Shown: in pieces, positions 37,460-51,170 of the stretch
Layout of the letters: each line of letters opens with the position of its first letter
Position numbering within the stretch: the first letter of the stretch is position 1
Assembly: GCA_039881145.1 (NCBI GenBank)
Contig: JAYKKI010000139.1
Span: 2,368,501-2,432,500, forward strand
Source of the DNA: Druceiella hillmani
Lineage: Eukaryota; Arthropoda; Insecta; Lepidoptera; Hepialidae
Direction of reading: 5' to 3'
Length of the DNA stretch: 64,000 nucleotides
The notes under the pieces: generated by a model
Told to the model about the DNA's origin: nothing
The model's database searches: none
Seen by the model: only the letters and a program-made list of their open reading frames with translations
Made by a program: the position numbers and the translations under genes

Positions 37460-39641
37460 GTTACGCGCTTTTGTTCATCATCATGCGTATATCTAGATTA
37501 TTTTCTTAATTACGAAATTATATATATATATATTTAGGAATAAATGGATTTATCTATGTTTATCTCCAGGGATATATGCAAAATTAGAATTTAAAGATTG
37601 GTTGGATCTTTAATATTAGTTAAAATAATGTTTATACACAAAGTAGAATGTCTTACATCGATCGAAGTCCCCCTAACACTAAACATCGATTGCATGGATT
37701 TATAAATAGTACACTTAGTATGCATTTGCTCGTAGAATCAACGCAGACATTTCCATAAATGAATTTCTGTAAAATTACTAAAGTATACACATGAATGTTC
37801 AATCTAGTACTTTCGATAAACTCTATGCATCAATAATACTGACATTCCAATATCTCACCTTATCTTGTGTCCTTCCTAACAAAAAGTAAGAAGCAATTTT
37901 ATTGGGCCTCTGACGTATAAGTACCCACGGCCGAGAAATGTGAGAAAGACATTTTCTCGTTCCGTCGTGCGGATGATGTCACAAAATGTGTTACATGCTA
38001 TTTTCGTATACATTTCCTGTTCAATATTTATGCGTGTTACCTTACTTGTATTGCAATGTACACCATATTGCTTTGGTACATACTTTGTACGCTTCGGCAG
38101 ATCATTGGATATTGGTTCAATGGAGTGTTTTGTATGTAACTTCATTCATATTCATGACACGAATATTCGTCAATAGAAGCTAATCAATGACGCATTGATA
38201 AGATGCTGCCCTAAATAAAAGCATTGTTAAAAATGAAGTTATTTTGCTTGCACATAATTTTAAATGTTTTCATTCTTCTTAAATATCATGATACACGACG
38301 TTTTTAGCAATAAATATGTGATTGAAATTAATATTAAAAGAGTTATATTTCTTGACATTCTATCCATCTAGATATTATAAAGGCAGTTTCAATAATATTC
38401 CCTTGATAAACTACAAGTAGTAATATCTAGTATATTTATCCAATACTCGGTACCTACATTATGAGTAAATTAATATAGGGTTCAAAAATAATATCTAAAA
38501 GTTCGGTATGAACTTTTTAAATATTAATTTTATATTGCTACGGTATGAACTGTTATTATAATGTTATTTTGTGTTCTTGGCACCATTCACTAGATTTGGT
38601 TTACCGACGACTAAAAACTCTTTATTGTATTGGTAATCGATTTAAAAGTGATGGTTTATTAAATGATATGGACTCGGTTTTCCAGCAGAGTCTGAATAAT
38701 AAGTTACACGTAAATTAGGATATATTTCTAATGTTGAGATGGTCGAGTATGCGTTTCCCGTTTGTGCATAATTATAAGATAGAAGCAAGTAGGCTTAGAG
38801 TCTAGTGGTTTTGATTTAGAACGACTACGAAATTTGTCAAAAGCATATTGGACATCTGGATTGATGTGGATTTTTTTCAAAATTTGCTTTATACCGAATT
38901 ACCATATTATAACACTGAATGATCCTCTAATCCGTGTTTTTCAATATCATCAATTTATTGCAGGTGGTGCTTTTTTGACTTGATGTTGAATTTGCCATCG
39001 TCTTTTGATTCCTTCTCTGCTATCATCATTAAAAAAAACGGTTGTAGAGTTGCTGATTAGATTGCTATTATTGAGCGTTTGATTACGTACTAGTTGTATT
39101 ACATATTATTTTACATTAGAATTATATCGATGTTTTTTTCATACATTTACGCATCCATACATTTACCCATCCTTTAAAATCATTATATAAGAAAGACACG
39201 GGTATTAAGATAATAAATAAGTAATTAATAAAGTTTCCACCGGTATTTCTTAAATAGAATAAAAGTGAAAATCTCTTTATAGAAACAGATATAATGTCTA
39301 AAAGCCCATTTGACTATAAGAATGAAGTACTCCATTATATGAAATGAAAGCCGATTTTTTTCATAGCGATATTTTGTAATACATTTAAGAATTCTAAACA
39401 TATGAAAACATGAAGATGCGCAGTTGCATATCACGAAATACATTTTGTACTATTATATTATTCATATATTATTTTACAAAGTGGTATCATTTTTTATAAA
39501 TTTAGTTATATCCATTTTATTTTATGGCAAGTATTATTTTCAGATTTATAAAACACACAAAATAACTATTTCCCATAGTTTTATTTAACAAAAACTTTGT
39601 GGTAAAAATTTTTGAAGTTATTTCATACTATCTTTTTATCT
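37460..39641. other. Spacer with overlapping open frames
   Basis: Around 37876-38183 one minus frame (89 codons) and two plus frames (65 and 78 codons) overlap in a GC-richer patch. None has a recognisable domain and only one at most could be coding. A 57-codon ATG frame at 38545-38718 is also motif-free. Confidence 0.45.
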
Positions 39642-39723
39642 AATTATTGAAGAGATCAAAGGTTAAATATTATAAAAAAATTACATTATTTATATTATTT
39701 AACCTTTGATCTCTTCAATAATT
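39642..39723. repeat. Perfect 28-bp hairpin, 26-nt loop
   Basis: Arms 39642-39669 and 39696-39723 are exact reverse complements over 28 bp (left arm begins AATTATTGAAGAGATCAAAG). It lies about 90 bp upstream of copy 2 of the short dispersed repeat. Confidence 0.97.
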
Positions 39724-39814
39724 CAAATGCAGAGCGACTTCCTATATTAAACTTAGAAAAAAAAAAAGTTTTATGGAAAAAATGTTCTTTCTAAAGTCAT
39801 CATTATAGATAGGA

Positions 39815-39952
39815 TATTAGGAAATATCTTTGCTAATGTCCCACCTGAAGATGTTGTAATACAACGAGCCCTAGGTCGTGGTAAAGAAATTAAAGAAAGT
39901 AGAAATAATACTACATCACGTAGTTTCATTTAATTGCGAAAATAAAGTTTAT
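39815..39952 (+). repeat. Short dispersed repeat, copy 2
   Basis: This matches the reverse complement of 16277-16415. One frame is open through the conserved part and ends in TAA at 39931-39933. The last residues before the stop (SRNNTTSRSFI) are identical in copy 1, although copy 1 has stops upstream. Conservation of the last codons could reflect coding origin or simply recent common ancestry. Confidence 0.85.
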
Positions 39953-40277
39953 AAAAACTAACTGTTCATAAAATACGGCATGATTGATAATTGAATACAC
40001 TTCTTCAACCTTCGAAAATTCAGCTTTTAAATTTAGTTTCTTATTTATTGAGGCATTTAACTGTAAAACTTCCACTTTTTTATTTTATGACTGACGGAAA
40101 ATATTGAGTAAAAAAGTAATAATTCGTATCCGATTCGAGCTAAAAATAATTCACTATTTTGAAACATTGCAATATGAACTTCAATTTTATTCTTTCGATA
40201 CCAGAATTAAGATGCACTAAAAAGTTTATTATTGATTCATTTTATATAATTAATCCTAATTATGTATCGTATATTCA

Positions 40278-40279
<2 letters not shown>
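39953..40279. other. AT-rich spacer, no gene seen
   Basis: No supported feature. Confidence 0.6.

Positions 40280-40342
<63 letters not shown>
40280..40342. repeat. (AT)n microsatellite
   Basis: About 62 bp of pure alternating AT. Confidence 0.98.
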
Positions 40343-40345
<3 letters not shown>

Positions 40346-41644
40346 GTTTCATAAATATATCGCGTAAACCGTGAAATTTTGTTTATTTTGTTTATTTTAC
40401 ATATGGAAACAACTTTTTCATTAAAAATTATTTTTTAAATTCATTTAAAATTGCTCCAAGATGATGCAATAAACGATATTAATCATTTTTGCTACAAGAT
40501 GATGAATTGTCATGTAAACTGTTGTTTTTATTTTCCAGATGTCAAAAGTTTTCAAAAATTTATTCGGGAAAACCTTCCCCTCCCTTCCATATTATTTTCT
40601 CTAGTATATTCTCGTATATAATAAATGAATTCTCGTATAGATTTATTATCTCTATTCAAATTGAAAAAAACATTTCCAAAAAGGTAAAGAGAAAAAAATA
40701 GCATATCGAAATATCGCATTATTAATATCTAAACCTCAGAAAACCTTCGACGACCGACGGAATTTCTTCCTAACTTGGCAGCGCCTAAAAATTATTTCCT
40801 ACAAATGGATGTCTGCATAGTTTTCAAAGTATCAAATGGACAGAAATAAAGGAACAGTTTTATCGGTGAAATAAAATATATCTAATAAGTCGAGATAACT
40901 GTGTTCGCAACTCTTTCGCAAATCGATTAAGATAATTGAAAAAGTCGATAGAACTAATAATAAATCTTTATGCTCTTGAGTGTTACGTAAGAGAACTTAG
41001 TCATGGTTTATTTCATCTCCCTAAAGCGCACATGAAAATTATGTAGCGTTCATCAGTTTTTCAGCGGTTTACATTAGAGTTGCAAAATGCGTCCAATCTA
41101 CATACTTTTTCTACTCCATTGACCGCTTTTGGATAGCGATTATGGAGTTGCTTGGTAGCTTACTCGTGTCGATCTATCTGAACGTGTGTCAAAAATTATG
41201 AATCAAATAGAAGACCTTAATAGAGGAGGCTGCCCGGAATTGAATAAAATATAAGTTTTATTATAAAATTTTCCGTAGACTTATTATAATCAAACATTAC
41301 GAAAATAGAGAATTTTCTTTGTGTAAATTAACACGAATAAATTGTTATGCTACTATACAAAAATCTAAGATAGTTTTTCTTAATAAAGATATTTCTATAA
41401 GAAAACAAATATATTGATTTTATATAAGAAAACAAATTTTAAATCTAATAAAAGGTAATTTGAAAAGTAATTTCTACCCAATAAATTTTAGGACACCTTA
41501 ATTATTGCAACATAGGGATTAAACAATTATTTCTTTACTTAGTTTCTTTAGTTAAGTAACTTAATTAAGAACGTTTCATACAAATAATTATCATACCAAC
41601 AAAGTATCATCTATGGTTAAAAGTCAAATAATTTAATTATATCT
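40343..41644. other. Spacer; possible unidentified coding remnant at 40730-41250
   Basis: Between 40730 and 41250 the composition is slightly GC-richer, and long-ish open stretches switch between the three plus frames, as a decayed coding sequence would. I recognise no motif, so it is not called as a gene. Confidence 0.4.
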
Positions 41645-41995
41645 TTATATTAAATACACTTTAGGTTACATATTTCTTCTAAAGAATTAAAAAAAAAACC
41701 CACTTTCACTTTCAAAAATAAACCTACTATCGTGCATGTACCAAATGTTTAATGTTGGGTATCGTACGTCACAATACCTCATATTCTCGCAGACGATAAA
41801 TAAGTTTATTGACGCGCCATTCCATCCAGATAAATAAAACTTTGTGTCACATATATTTGGATGAATGACACGTGTAATTTTCAGTGGGATAGTCTGTAAC
41901 AGCTTGCGAAAATTTAATTTTGTATTTAGTCCCACAACATTTTTCTGAAACAAAACTCGTTTAATTATAACGTTATTGTTGTATTTATGTTTAAT
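41645..41995 (-). pseudogene. Tc1-mariner-like DDE transposase fragment
   Basis: The minus-strand frame (88 codons, 41687-41953) contains KLNFRKLLQTI, then NICDTKFYLSGWNGASINL, then YPTLNIWYMHDSRFIFESE and GFFF. This mirrors the catalytic start of Tc1/mariner-like transposases of the DUF4817-associated type: an RLxFC(K)xxL helix, the first catalytic aspartate in an SDEAxFxLSG strand (here CDTKFYLSG, D kept), a VNxxN..W region, a VWxG strand, and a GPxFF turn. The residues around the strand are degraded and no later cat­alytic motif is visible, so only about a third of the domain remains. It may derive from the same element family as 16.4-17.0 kb, although the two preserve different parts. Confidence 0.55.
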
Positions 41996-44900
41996 TTGTA
42001 TAGCGTTTCAGTAACGTACCTACCTATAAAACTGTCATTTTGAAAGTTTATGTTACCGAAGGTATTAATAATAATTTGATCGTAGACATAAAATATTATA
42101 GTTTATTCATTATGTTCAGCAAAATTGTAGTCACATCTATGTTCTAAATTTTTAATTCAAACTACTTCAGCGATGTTTCAATCACTTTGCGACATAAAAT
42201 TTTCATTCTAGTTATTTTTTTTTATGCGCACTTTATATTTTATATTGTAACATCTCACTCTTATCTACAGTAAACCTAACAACCAATTTTTCAAAATTGT
42301 AACCTTGGGCAACAAGTCCGCGACATATGTGTAGAATAAAGTTTTCGATTAAAAAAATTTAATGAATAACTTGGAGGTATTACTTTAATTACAAAGAAGA
42401 TATTTTACCCACCCAAACAAGTTGTCGAATTTGTTCTTTTTATTTACTAATCAGTCAGGGATAATAGATCTTGTCGGAAATGGGTTTTGTATAAATGGAT
42501 TTTAGTAAAAATAAGTTGTACCGATTGAATGAAAATATTTCGGAGAATTACATGAAAAAGGTTTAATCATTTTCATATGTTCGAATTAACTTTTTATGAG
42601 AAGGATGATACGAAAAAATATATTTGTTATTTCCATAATATTTAAATTCGTAATAACCAAATCATTCACCAATTATTAGATAACAACTACAGAGAGCCAG
42701 CACTGAAAACGTGTTTATACAGTTAGACTATAACAACAATTTATATATTTTTATTACGTCTCCACTATAATTAAAATCGCAAAATGTGAAAACTACAAAT
42801 TATGTGTTCTGTTTTGAAAACTCGTGAATACTTTTTTCATTTCCCGGGTTAGAAACATTATTACCACTCAATGAGAAGGGTGTATATTGTTTTTAAGAGG
42901 TGATTTGTTTTCGAAAGGTTTGGAAACATTTTAAGTTACGTAAGGAATAAATTTCTAATTTTACTGAAGAGTTATGTTTTTATTTCCTTTGGCTGTCGTG
43001 ATATTTTATATAAATAATATACAGCGCAGTCTTCTTTTTTGGCAAAATATACATTGGAGAACAAAATATTTAAATAAAAACGAGGTCAAACTTTTGCATT
43101 TTGCTTGCTTTCTTCATATGTTTTGAAGGCATGGCTGAATTTAATTTTTATTAAAAATAAGCTTCCAAAAGTAATGATTAACATTTTATTTATATTATTT
43201 TCTTTTTAAAATGAATCGAAATTCTATTATATACAAAGTAATAAAATTTTCCAGAAATATATGTTAATCGGTACCCAAAATATGAATACAAATATGTATA
43301 GTAACAATTGTATTCATACAACAAATAGACATTATTATATGTCCTATAAAATATTAAATGGCTAAAATGACGTTTAGAAAATTAATTAAGAGCATTTTAG
43401 GAAATCAATACGTAAATTATTCTGTAACTCCAACAATTCTAAAGTATTGAATCTAAAAATTATAAACGCCTAAAGATATGAAAAATATCCAGTTTAAAAA
43501 TCATAATAATTTTGACATAAAAATCATAATAATTTTGCAATGATCGTACCGAATAAAATAGTCAAGCAGGTCTCGAATTTCGACGTTTCTATTTTATTGA
43601 TTTCTATTTGCTTGAATTTATTAAATTCAACACAATCAATATAAAACATAATTTTAAATTTTTTTTTTATGACATTTCTTTCTCATAACACATTAATATT
43701 TTCCGTATGACCAATTACATTTTGTTACGGAGTGCGACCACTGATGTGTTAAGATGGTAAAGACAGCTAAAATGTCCCAAATAATTTTAATATAATTTGC
43801 TTTCTTCAATTAATGGAATGCAATCGAAAGAAAATTTAATTTTAAATGTTTATTTTAAAAATTTCAATTCGAAATGGAATTAAAATGTCACTACGTATCA
43901 TTATTCAGATTTTTTCGTCCTCGTGGTAACAAAGAATGAAAAAATTGGTTAAATAGAAGCTTTATTTACTCAAATTAAATGGTTGATAGTAAGTATTATT
44001 AAGATTTTTGACGGCGGTAAAAGTAAAAAAATAAGCATCCAAAGGCACGTATTGATTCGAAAATAATGTTGAAAAAGGGGTAAGAAAAAAAGTTCCCTCT
44101 AATAATTTTTGTCAAAAAATTTTTCTCTAAAGTTAAGGGTCAGTGGTTATGAGGAAATAAAAAATTGTACTACTTATGAAATTAAATCGCGTTAAAATTT
44201 TTCAATCCTGATAAATTTATTTCAATGCATTAAGCACGCATTGAAATAAACGATTTTTAAAAAAATCACAAAATAAAAATCATTCTGAATGATTATGATT
44301 TTTTTCAGATTTTTCTGAGCAATTTTTTTGATTATAAGAGCAAGGGACAATAAATTTTAAGCATTTTCATGAAAAATTTTAAAATAAATTCATAAATAGT
44401 ACATCATATGTGATGTTGAATTAGTGCTGCATTAAGTTCCTATTTGAAGTTGATGACTTGCATAATCCTCTTGACTTTTTTGTTTGACTTGTCAAATTGA
44501 CACCTCACATAATGCTCTTGATTTTTTTTCGTTTATTTCCCGATTTACCCCCTGAAATTAATCCTCCGAATGAAAACTAAACATTGAATGCTTCACGTCT
44601 AAAATTAAGCTACTTTATCTGTTTGGTAAATTTTAAATGTTTGTGTCGAATAGTTCCAAAAAGATTAATTGTGGCATATAGGGTAACGGACGTACACCGA
44701 AGCAATTCCACTAGAGTTCCGTTTTTCAACTTTGCCACTTTCCACTAAAAAATAAATATTTAATTAATAATTATACAGAGCTGTGAACTAGGCTTGTACT
44801 CTCATATATGTGTACGTGCTAGTCGAATATCGTGTCTAAAATATTTTACACCGATACTTTTTTATGTGACTGTTGTCGTCTTTATTGTCTTCTAACTCTT

Positions 44901-45595
44901 GTCAATTACAATATCATTTTAAAGAAAATGTCATTATACTTCATTGAATTCATTGATTTTCTGAAATATTATTGTACGTATAATTCCATTATTTTACCAG
45001 ATAAACATTTATAATAATTGTTTGATAATAACTTAAAATAAATATAATTTGTTCTAATATTTTAATTCTGCATCATTATTTTGTATGCATTTTACAATTA
45101 TTAAAAGCAATACGCAACAACAAAGTGACAAAGATAATTAATTTTAACATTTTTGAAGATAACACTTTATTTAATAATTTATTTTCTCATTAAAATATTC
45201 TTGAGAAATTTATTATTTTGAGATTTTTTCATAAATATGCCAATAAAGCCTCAATTTTTGGAATCAAGCATACCTGATTTAAAATTAAAACAACAGCTAC
45301 TGACCCAATCAAAAGAATTAACATCAGAATTCACTAATTTACGTTTATTAGAACTTTGATTTGCGATAAAATGGAAAATAATTTCAAAAGAAATCTTATT
45401 TCTCTAACGTGTCAAAAACAAATAATTCAGCTGCCTGTAGTAAAAAAGTCCCGAAAATAGAATTATATTTCTATTCTAAAACAATGTAAATAAACCTATT
45501 TCCATAAAGGCGCAAATACTATGTTTATATTTAAAATTTTATAATCGGAAATAAAAATTAACACCAAATGAAAAAAAAAAATTATATGTATATGG
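41996..45595. other. AT-rich spacer with one small hairpin
   Basis: A 13-bp perfect inverted repeat (44216-44228 and 44238-44250, 9-nt loop) and a near-perfect 23-bp tandem duplication at about 43495-43541 are the only structures noted. Confidence 0.55.
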
Positions 45596-45668
45596 CTATT
45601 ACTTAAATGAATTAAAATCATTTTAATGAAAAAAATGTTTAAAAATATTTAAAAAATTTCAAATTAAT

Positions 45669-45734
<66 letters not shown>

Positions 45735-45776
45735 CTATTACTTAAATGAATTAAAATAATTTTCGAAAAAAATGTA
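45596..45776. repeat. Direct duplication flanking an (AT)n array
   Basis: GCTATTACTTAAATGAATTA occurs at 45596 and again at 45734. The two copies stay similar over about 40 bp. The intervening DNA includes the (AT)n microsatellite at 45673-45732, so the array sits between direct repeats, consistent with slippage or a local duplication. Confidence 0.9.
45673..45732. repeat. (AT)n microsatellite
   Basis: About 60 bp of pure alternating AT. Confidence 0.98.
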
Positions 45777-48700
45777 TATCCCGTTCCTTTCAAGTTTTCG
45801 TGGTTTATTTCGAAGACGCTGGCGAGCTTGCCAGTTTCGTAGATTAATATGTTACATCTGTGTATGGAGAATACAATCGAACTAGTTTTCACTTTGTTTT
45901 ATCTTAATGGCCACAATTCTGTAGAATAGCATTAAAAGCTATCATGGAAAATAAACTCACTTTTCATTAAATAAAGAAAATTTCTTGTTTGTCTTACTGA
46001 TGATTTAAGTAGGAGTTTCTACAATTTCATTTTTTTAAATATCCCTTTCACGTCATTTTTATCCTTGAAAAATATGCTCCTGAAACCATATGAACGGTTG
46101 CCTGTCTTTCTTTATAGGTAAAAGTTTTGCATTAGGTTTTAGTAAGTTGTTCTCCTGTCTTATATATCTTTTTATTTCCATAATCTTGGGATGCACCTTG
46201 TGCAGCTGCACGATGTGTTTGTGACGTGTTTTACTTTACGCGATTGGTTAAGTTTGATGTGATGCATGTGTCTATAATAGTCTCATCTGAAATTATTGCC
46301 CCACCTCATTAATGGGGCAAGATTTGGACCGTACTTCAATAAATACAAACAACCTTATAAAATATTAGAGCAATGGCATGGAGTCACTTGGCAAAATTAT
46401 TTTGCATGTTAAAAAGTTTATGAGGTTACTAATTTGTTCATCTATTGCGAGGTATTTCGCCTTACGTACGAACAGCTTGATCAAAGTAATATCTCTTGCA
46501 TCCAAATGCTTCCCGCCACTTTAATCAGGTTATCTGTCTATCACATAATCAATATTTCAATAAAAATTGTTTAAATGCAATTAAATGAATTAAGAAGGAT
46601 TTTGTAGTTTTCTATATTAATTAAAATAATTGACTTCAGATCAAATTGAATGCTAACATTTAATTTCTTTAACCTAAATTAGAGAGCGGAAGGAGGTTGA
46701 TACATAGAGAGGACAAAACATAAACGTTTAACAGTTTACAAATGCGGTTTAATAATTTAAAAAATCTATAAATGAAATACCAATTAAATTTTAAAAGATC
46801 TACCTAAATTTTTTTTTGCGTCCCAAATTTACACATAAGGCAAGGTAATACATATTTTTTTTTAGAGTTTTCAATGCACAATAATTAAAAGGCGTTTACA
46901 AAACTGTGAGAAAATGTATGAATCACACCCATGTAAGCTTACAGATGAAGTGAAACTTTTTGAACGATTGACGTTAATTAATAATTAATAATGTATATAA
47001 ACGCGAATAGAATAAAAAAAATTGTAACGGACCCGATCAATATCATATTGCTTTCATATTTAATTTTCTGAATAATTCTCATTTCTCTCATTTCTCGTTC
47101 AAAGTTAAAAAAGGACAAGGAATTAAATAGTTGTATAATTAAATACGAAATGACAAGATAAGATTTTTGTTTAAATTCAGAAAATATTCTTTTGTGCTAC
47201 TTAAACTATTTATGTCTTAAATATTTTTTATTGTTCCGTGGATATTGCGGAGGTCCAGGCCGAGAATAAAAATGTTATTCACGGCCTGGACTAAGAGATA
47301 AGTTTTAACACTTACTTTACCTTTTTGTTTACTCTTCATCGACAGATCTATCGGTTGACTCTATGTATGTAAGGTGTTCGCTACGAATTTTGTGAACATG
47401 TGACAATTATTGTCCCGGCTAGACACTTAAATATGATTAAAAATACAGGACGTCCAAATAAACACGGGACATCCGGTGTTGCTTCGTGGCACAGTTAAGG
47501 AAATATTTTGTAGCAGAGCATATTTAAAGATTATACAAAAGATCATAAAAATTGCCGTTCTCAGATCTGTCCCTTTACTTCGTCCAATATAGCAAACCTG
47601 ATACGGCATTTGAATTCGTGGCATTTGAGATTTCTGATTTACATTGTCATTCCGTATATATAATAAAACTATAAACTTAACGTGCTTACATATTCCAAAT
47701 ATTTGCAAAGGAAATATTGCTTGGGGGGAGGACGTGAAGGTTACTAACAGAAGGCATTCTGAAATTTTTTGGAACTTTCGCCTGCTTGTTTGACAAAAAA
47801 ACAGCCCAAGAGATTAAAATAAAATTTTCGCTGTTGGATTCTGTCACATTCAGTATTTATTAACGAAAATATTTAAATTTATGTTTTTTTATAACAATGT
47901 ATAAGCTATGAGTAAGTACTTTTTTAACTGACATCGTTCTTTATGGTATTGCTTTAAAATAATGTGGTAATAACTAAATGTTTTATACGCATTACGCCGT
48001 TTAAACTAACAAAAATATGAATTTTTTGTATAAATAGATTAGTGACTTTAAATAATATGTGTTCAGAATCCCCGTAGAGAGAAATCAATTCGAAAATGGT
48101 ACGCTATTTTTTTTTAATTACTATCAATAACGAAACTACATTTTTACCATTTTTGCGTAAGTTTACTGACTATAATCTCATAGCGATTAGTCTGAAATAC
48201 GTATTTTAATTTGTAAAGGGGACGGGAATTTTTGGTTTTGTTTTTGAATTTGAGGATTATGAAACTTTAATCAATTATTCTCCGTGACAACATTAGCATT
48301 TTGCGTAGAGCTTCGATTTTTGAACCATGAAAGTCATATTGTATTGAATGTAAGTATATCGGGGAAAACAGATCCACTTTCTATACTAGAGCATAGAAAA
48401 TTTATTTGTAAACCAAAAATACTTACTTTTTGTCATATTTACAATGTTTGTGGTATGTCTGCAATATGGGATACTGGAAATACTTGGACAGATAATTTCT
48501 TAAAAAGTGATATTTATACTAATATATATATACGATTTTTTTTATATATAGTAACTGTTTGCACTTTAACGATGCGTATGTATCGTTTGTCATTAATTTA
48601 TTTTTGATTTAAAAAAAATGCTCGTGACCTTTAAAATATCCGTTACTTAAAACACAGCCACTTTTATTTTGCCACAGTAGTATTATATATCACACAAATA

Positions 48701-49044
48701 GTATTGGCTTTTAAAAATTTAAATCGTGATTGATCACAGACATGACCAAAAATGTAGGTAATATTGAAAACCACTATATAGTTATAGGCCTAATAAACAT
48801 TTAAATTTGTTAATTAATGATCTATCAGTTAACGCTGCGTGAAAAACAAATATAAACAAATGAAAATATTATTGAGTAGCCATAACCGTGCCTGAAATTA
48901 TAGTTTATACAAAGGTGATGAATGACTTATAAAAAACTGGTTAAAACAATAAACAACTATCAAACATGAAATCCACAGACGAATAAGTATTTTTTGTTTA
49001 GACTGACTATTTTTATTAATAATTTTACACTGTACCGTGTTAAG

Positions 49045-49046
<2 letters not shown>
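45777..49046. other. AT-rich spacer; small hairpins
   Basis: Hairpins: 47253-47291 (10-bp perfect GTCCAGGCCG/CGGCCTGGAC stem extended by 6 bp after one mismatch) and 46296-46320 (8-bp TTGCCCCA stem). Frames of 93 codons (47427-47708 minus) and 107 codons (48284-48607 plus, non-ATG start) lack motifs. Confidence 0.5.

Positions 49047-49100
<54 letters not shown>
49047..49100. repeat. (AT)n microsatellite
   Basis: About 54 bp of pure alternating AT. Opposed IYIY frames are artefacts. Confidence 0.98.
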
Positions 49101-49103
<3 letters not shown>

Positions 49104-49920
49104 CGTCAAAATATTTCAATATTTTTTTTTCAGTTTAATATTTTTGTGGCTTAAAATAGATTTTTATAGCCTTGGCATTTGAATTTGTATTGTTCTAGAT
49201 TGACATTTACAAGTAGACCTGATTAAATATAATTAATTATGACGTTAGCCCAGCTCCTCTAGAATATTAGTATGTAAAATAATACCATGTATGCCATTTA
49301 AAAAGTACATCGATGTTTGTCATTCGGTATATTTACGGTTGCACATATTTATATTAAATATAAACTGTTGCATTAGTTTGGTAAATTAAATAACCTTTTC
49401 TCTGTGTGTATTTTGTTCACAAATTATAATTAATTAACCCAATTAATCTATTAATCTAAAACCAATATAGTTTATTCCAAATGTTAATATCACCATACTG
49501 ATATAAATTGAACTGCGTATTATGATATAAACATAGTATTTCAAGAAATCGTGTCTTGAAAGGTTTTGTTTTAAACATGTTTATTGTTTTTCCAAATATG
49601 TTCTAGTAAAAATAATTAGAAAAATCTTCCTAATGGGCTACTTTCCTCTTTAATTTGAGAATTTTCTCACGAATAGAAAATACAACACCAATTTTCATAG
49701 GTTTCTAAAAAACAAATATTTTGCATATGTTACCTTATTTAAGATATCCTATACTAGCTTGTGCCCAAATACAAGACTGTAACAATTAATAAAATATAAT
49801 TTCCTTCCATTTAACAAATAAATTTTCAAGCGGAATCTTTACTAATATGATAGAAATGAAAAGTCTATTCATTTCTTTGTTTTTCTCTCAAACACAAAAG
49901 ACTCAACAGATTTCAATGTA
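49101..49920. other. AT-rich spacer, no gene seen
   Basis: No supported feature. Confidence 0.6.
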
Positions 49921-51097
<1,177 letters not shown>

Positions 51098-51098
51098 C

Positions 51099-51168
<70 letters not shown>
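51098..51168. repeat. (AT)n microsatellite
   Basis: About 65 bp of alternating TA. Confidence 0.98.

Positions 51169-51170
<2 letters not shown>

Noticed and set aside
37876..38183. Three overlapping open frames on both strands
   Set aside because: All are under 90 codons, at most one could be real, and none has a recognisable domain.
39815..39933. F-box-like reading of the dispersed repeat (NIFANVPPEDVV)
   Set aside because: The resemblance is to a few residues only, the flanking helices do not match, and copy 1 is full of stops. Kept only as a repeat.
47427..47708. 93-codon minus frame
   Set aside because: No domain, and frames near this length are expected a few times by chance.
48284..48607. 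107-codon plus frame
   Set aside because: Starts at GTG. About one or two frames this long are expected by chance, and no motif was seen.
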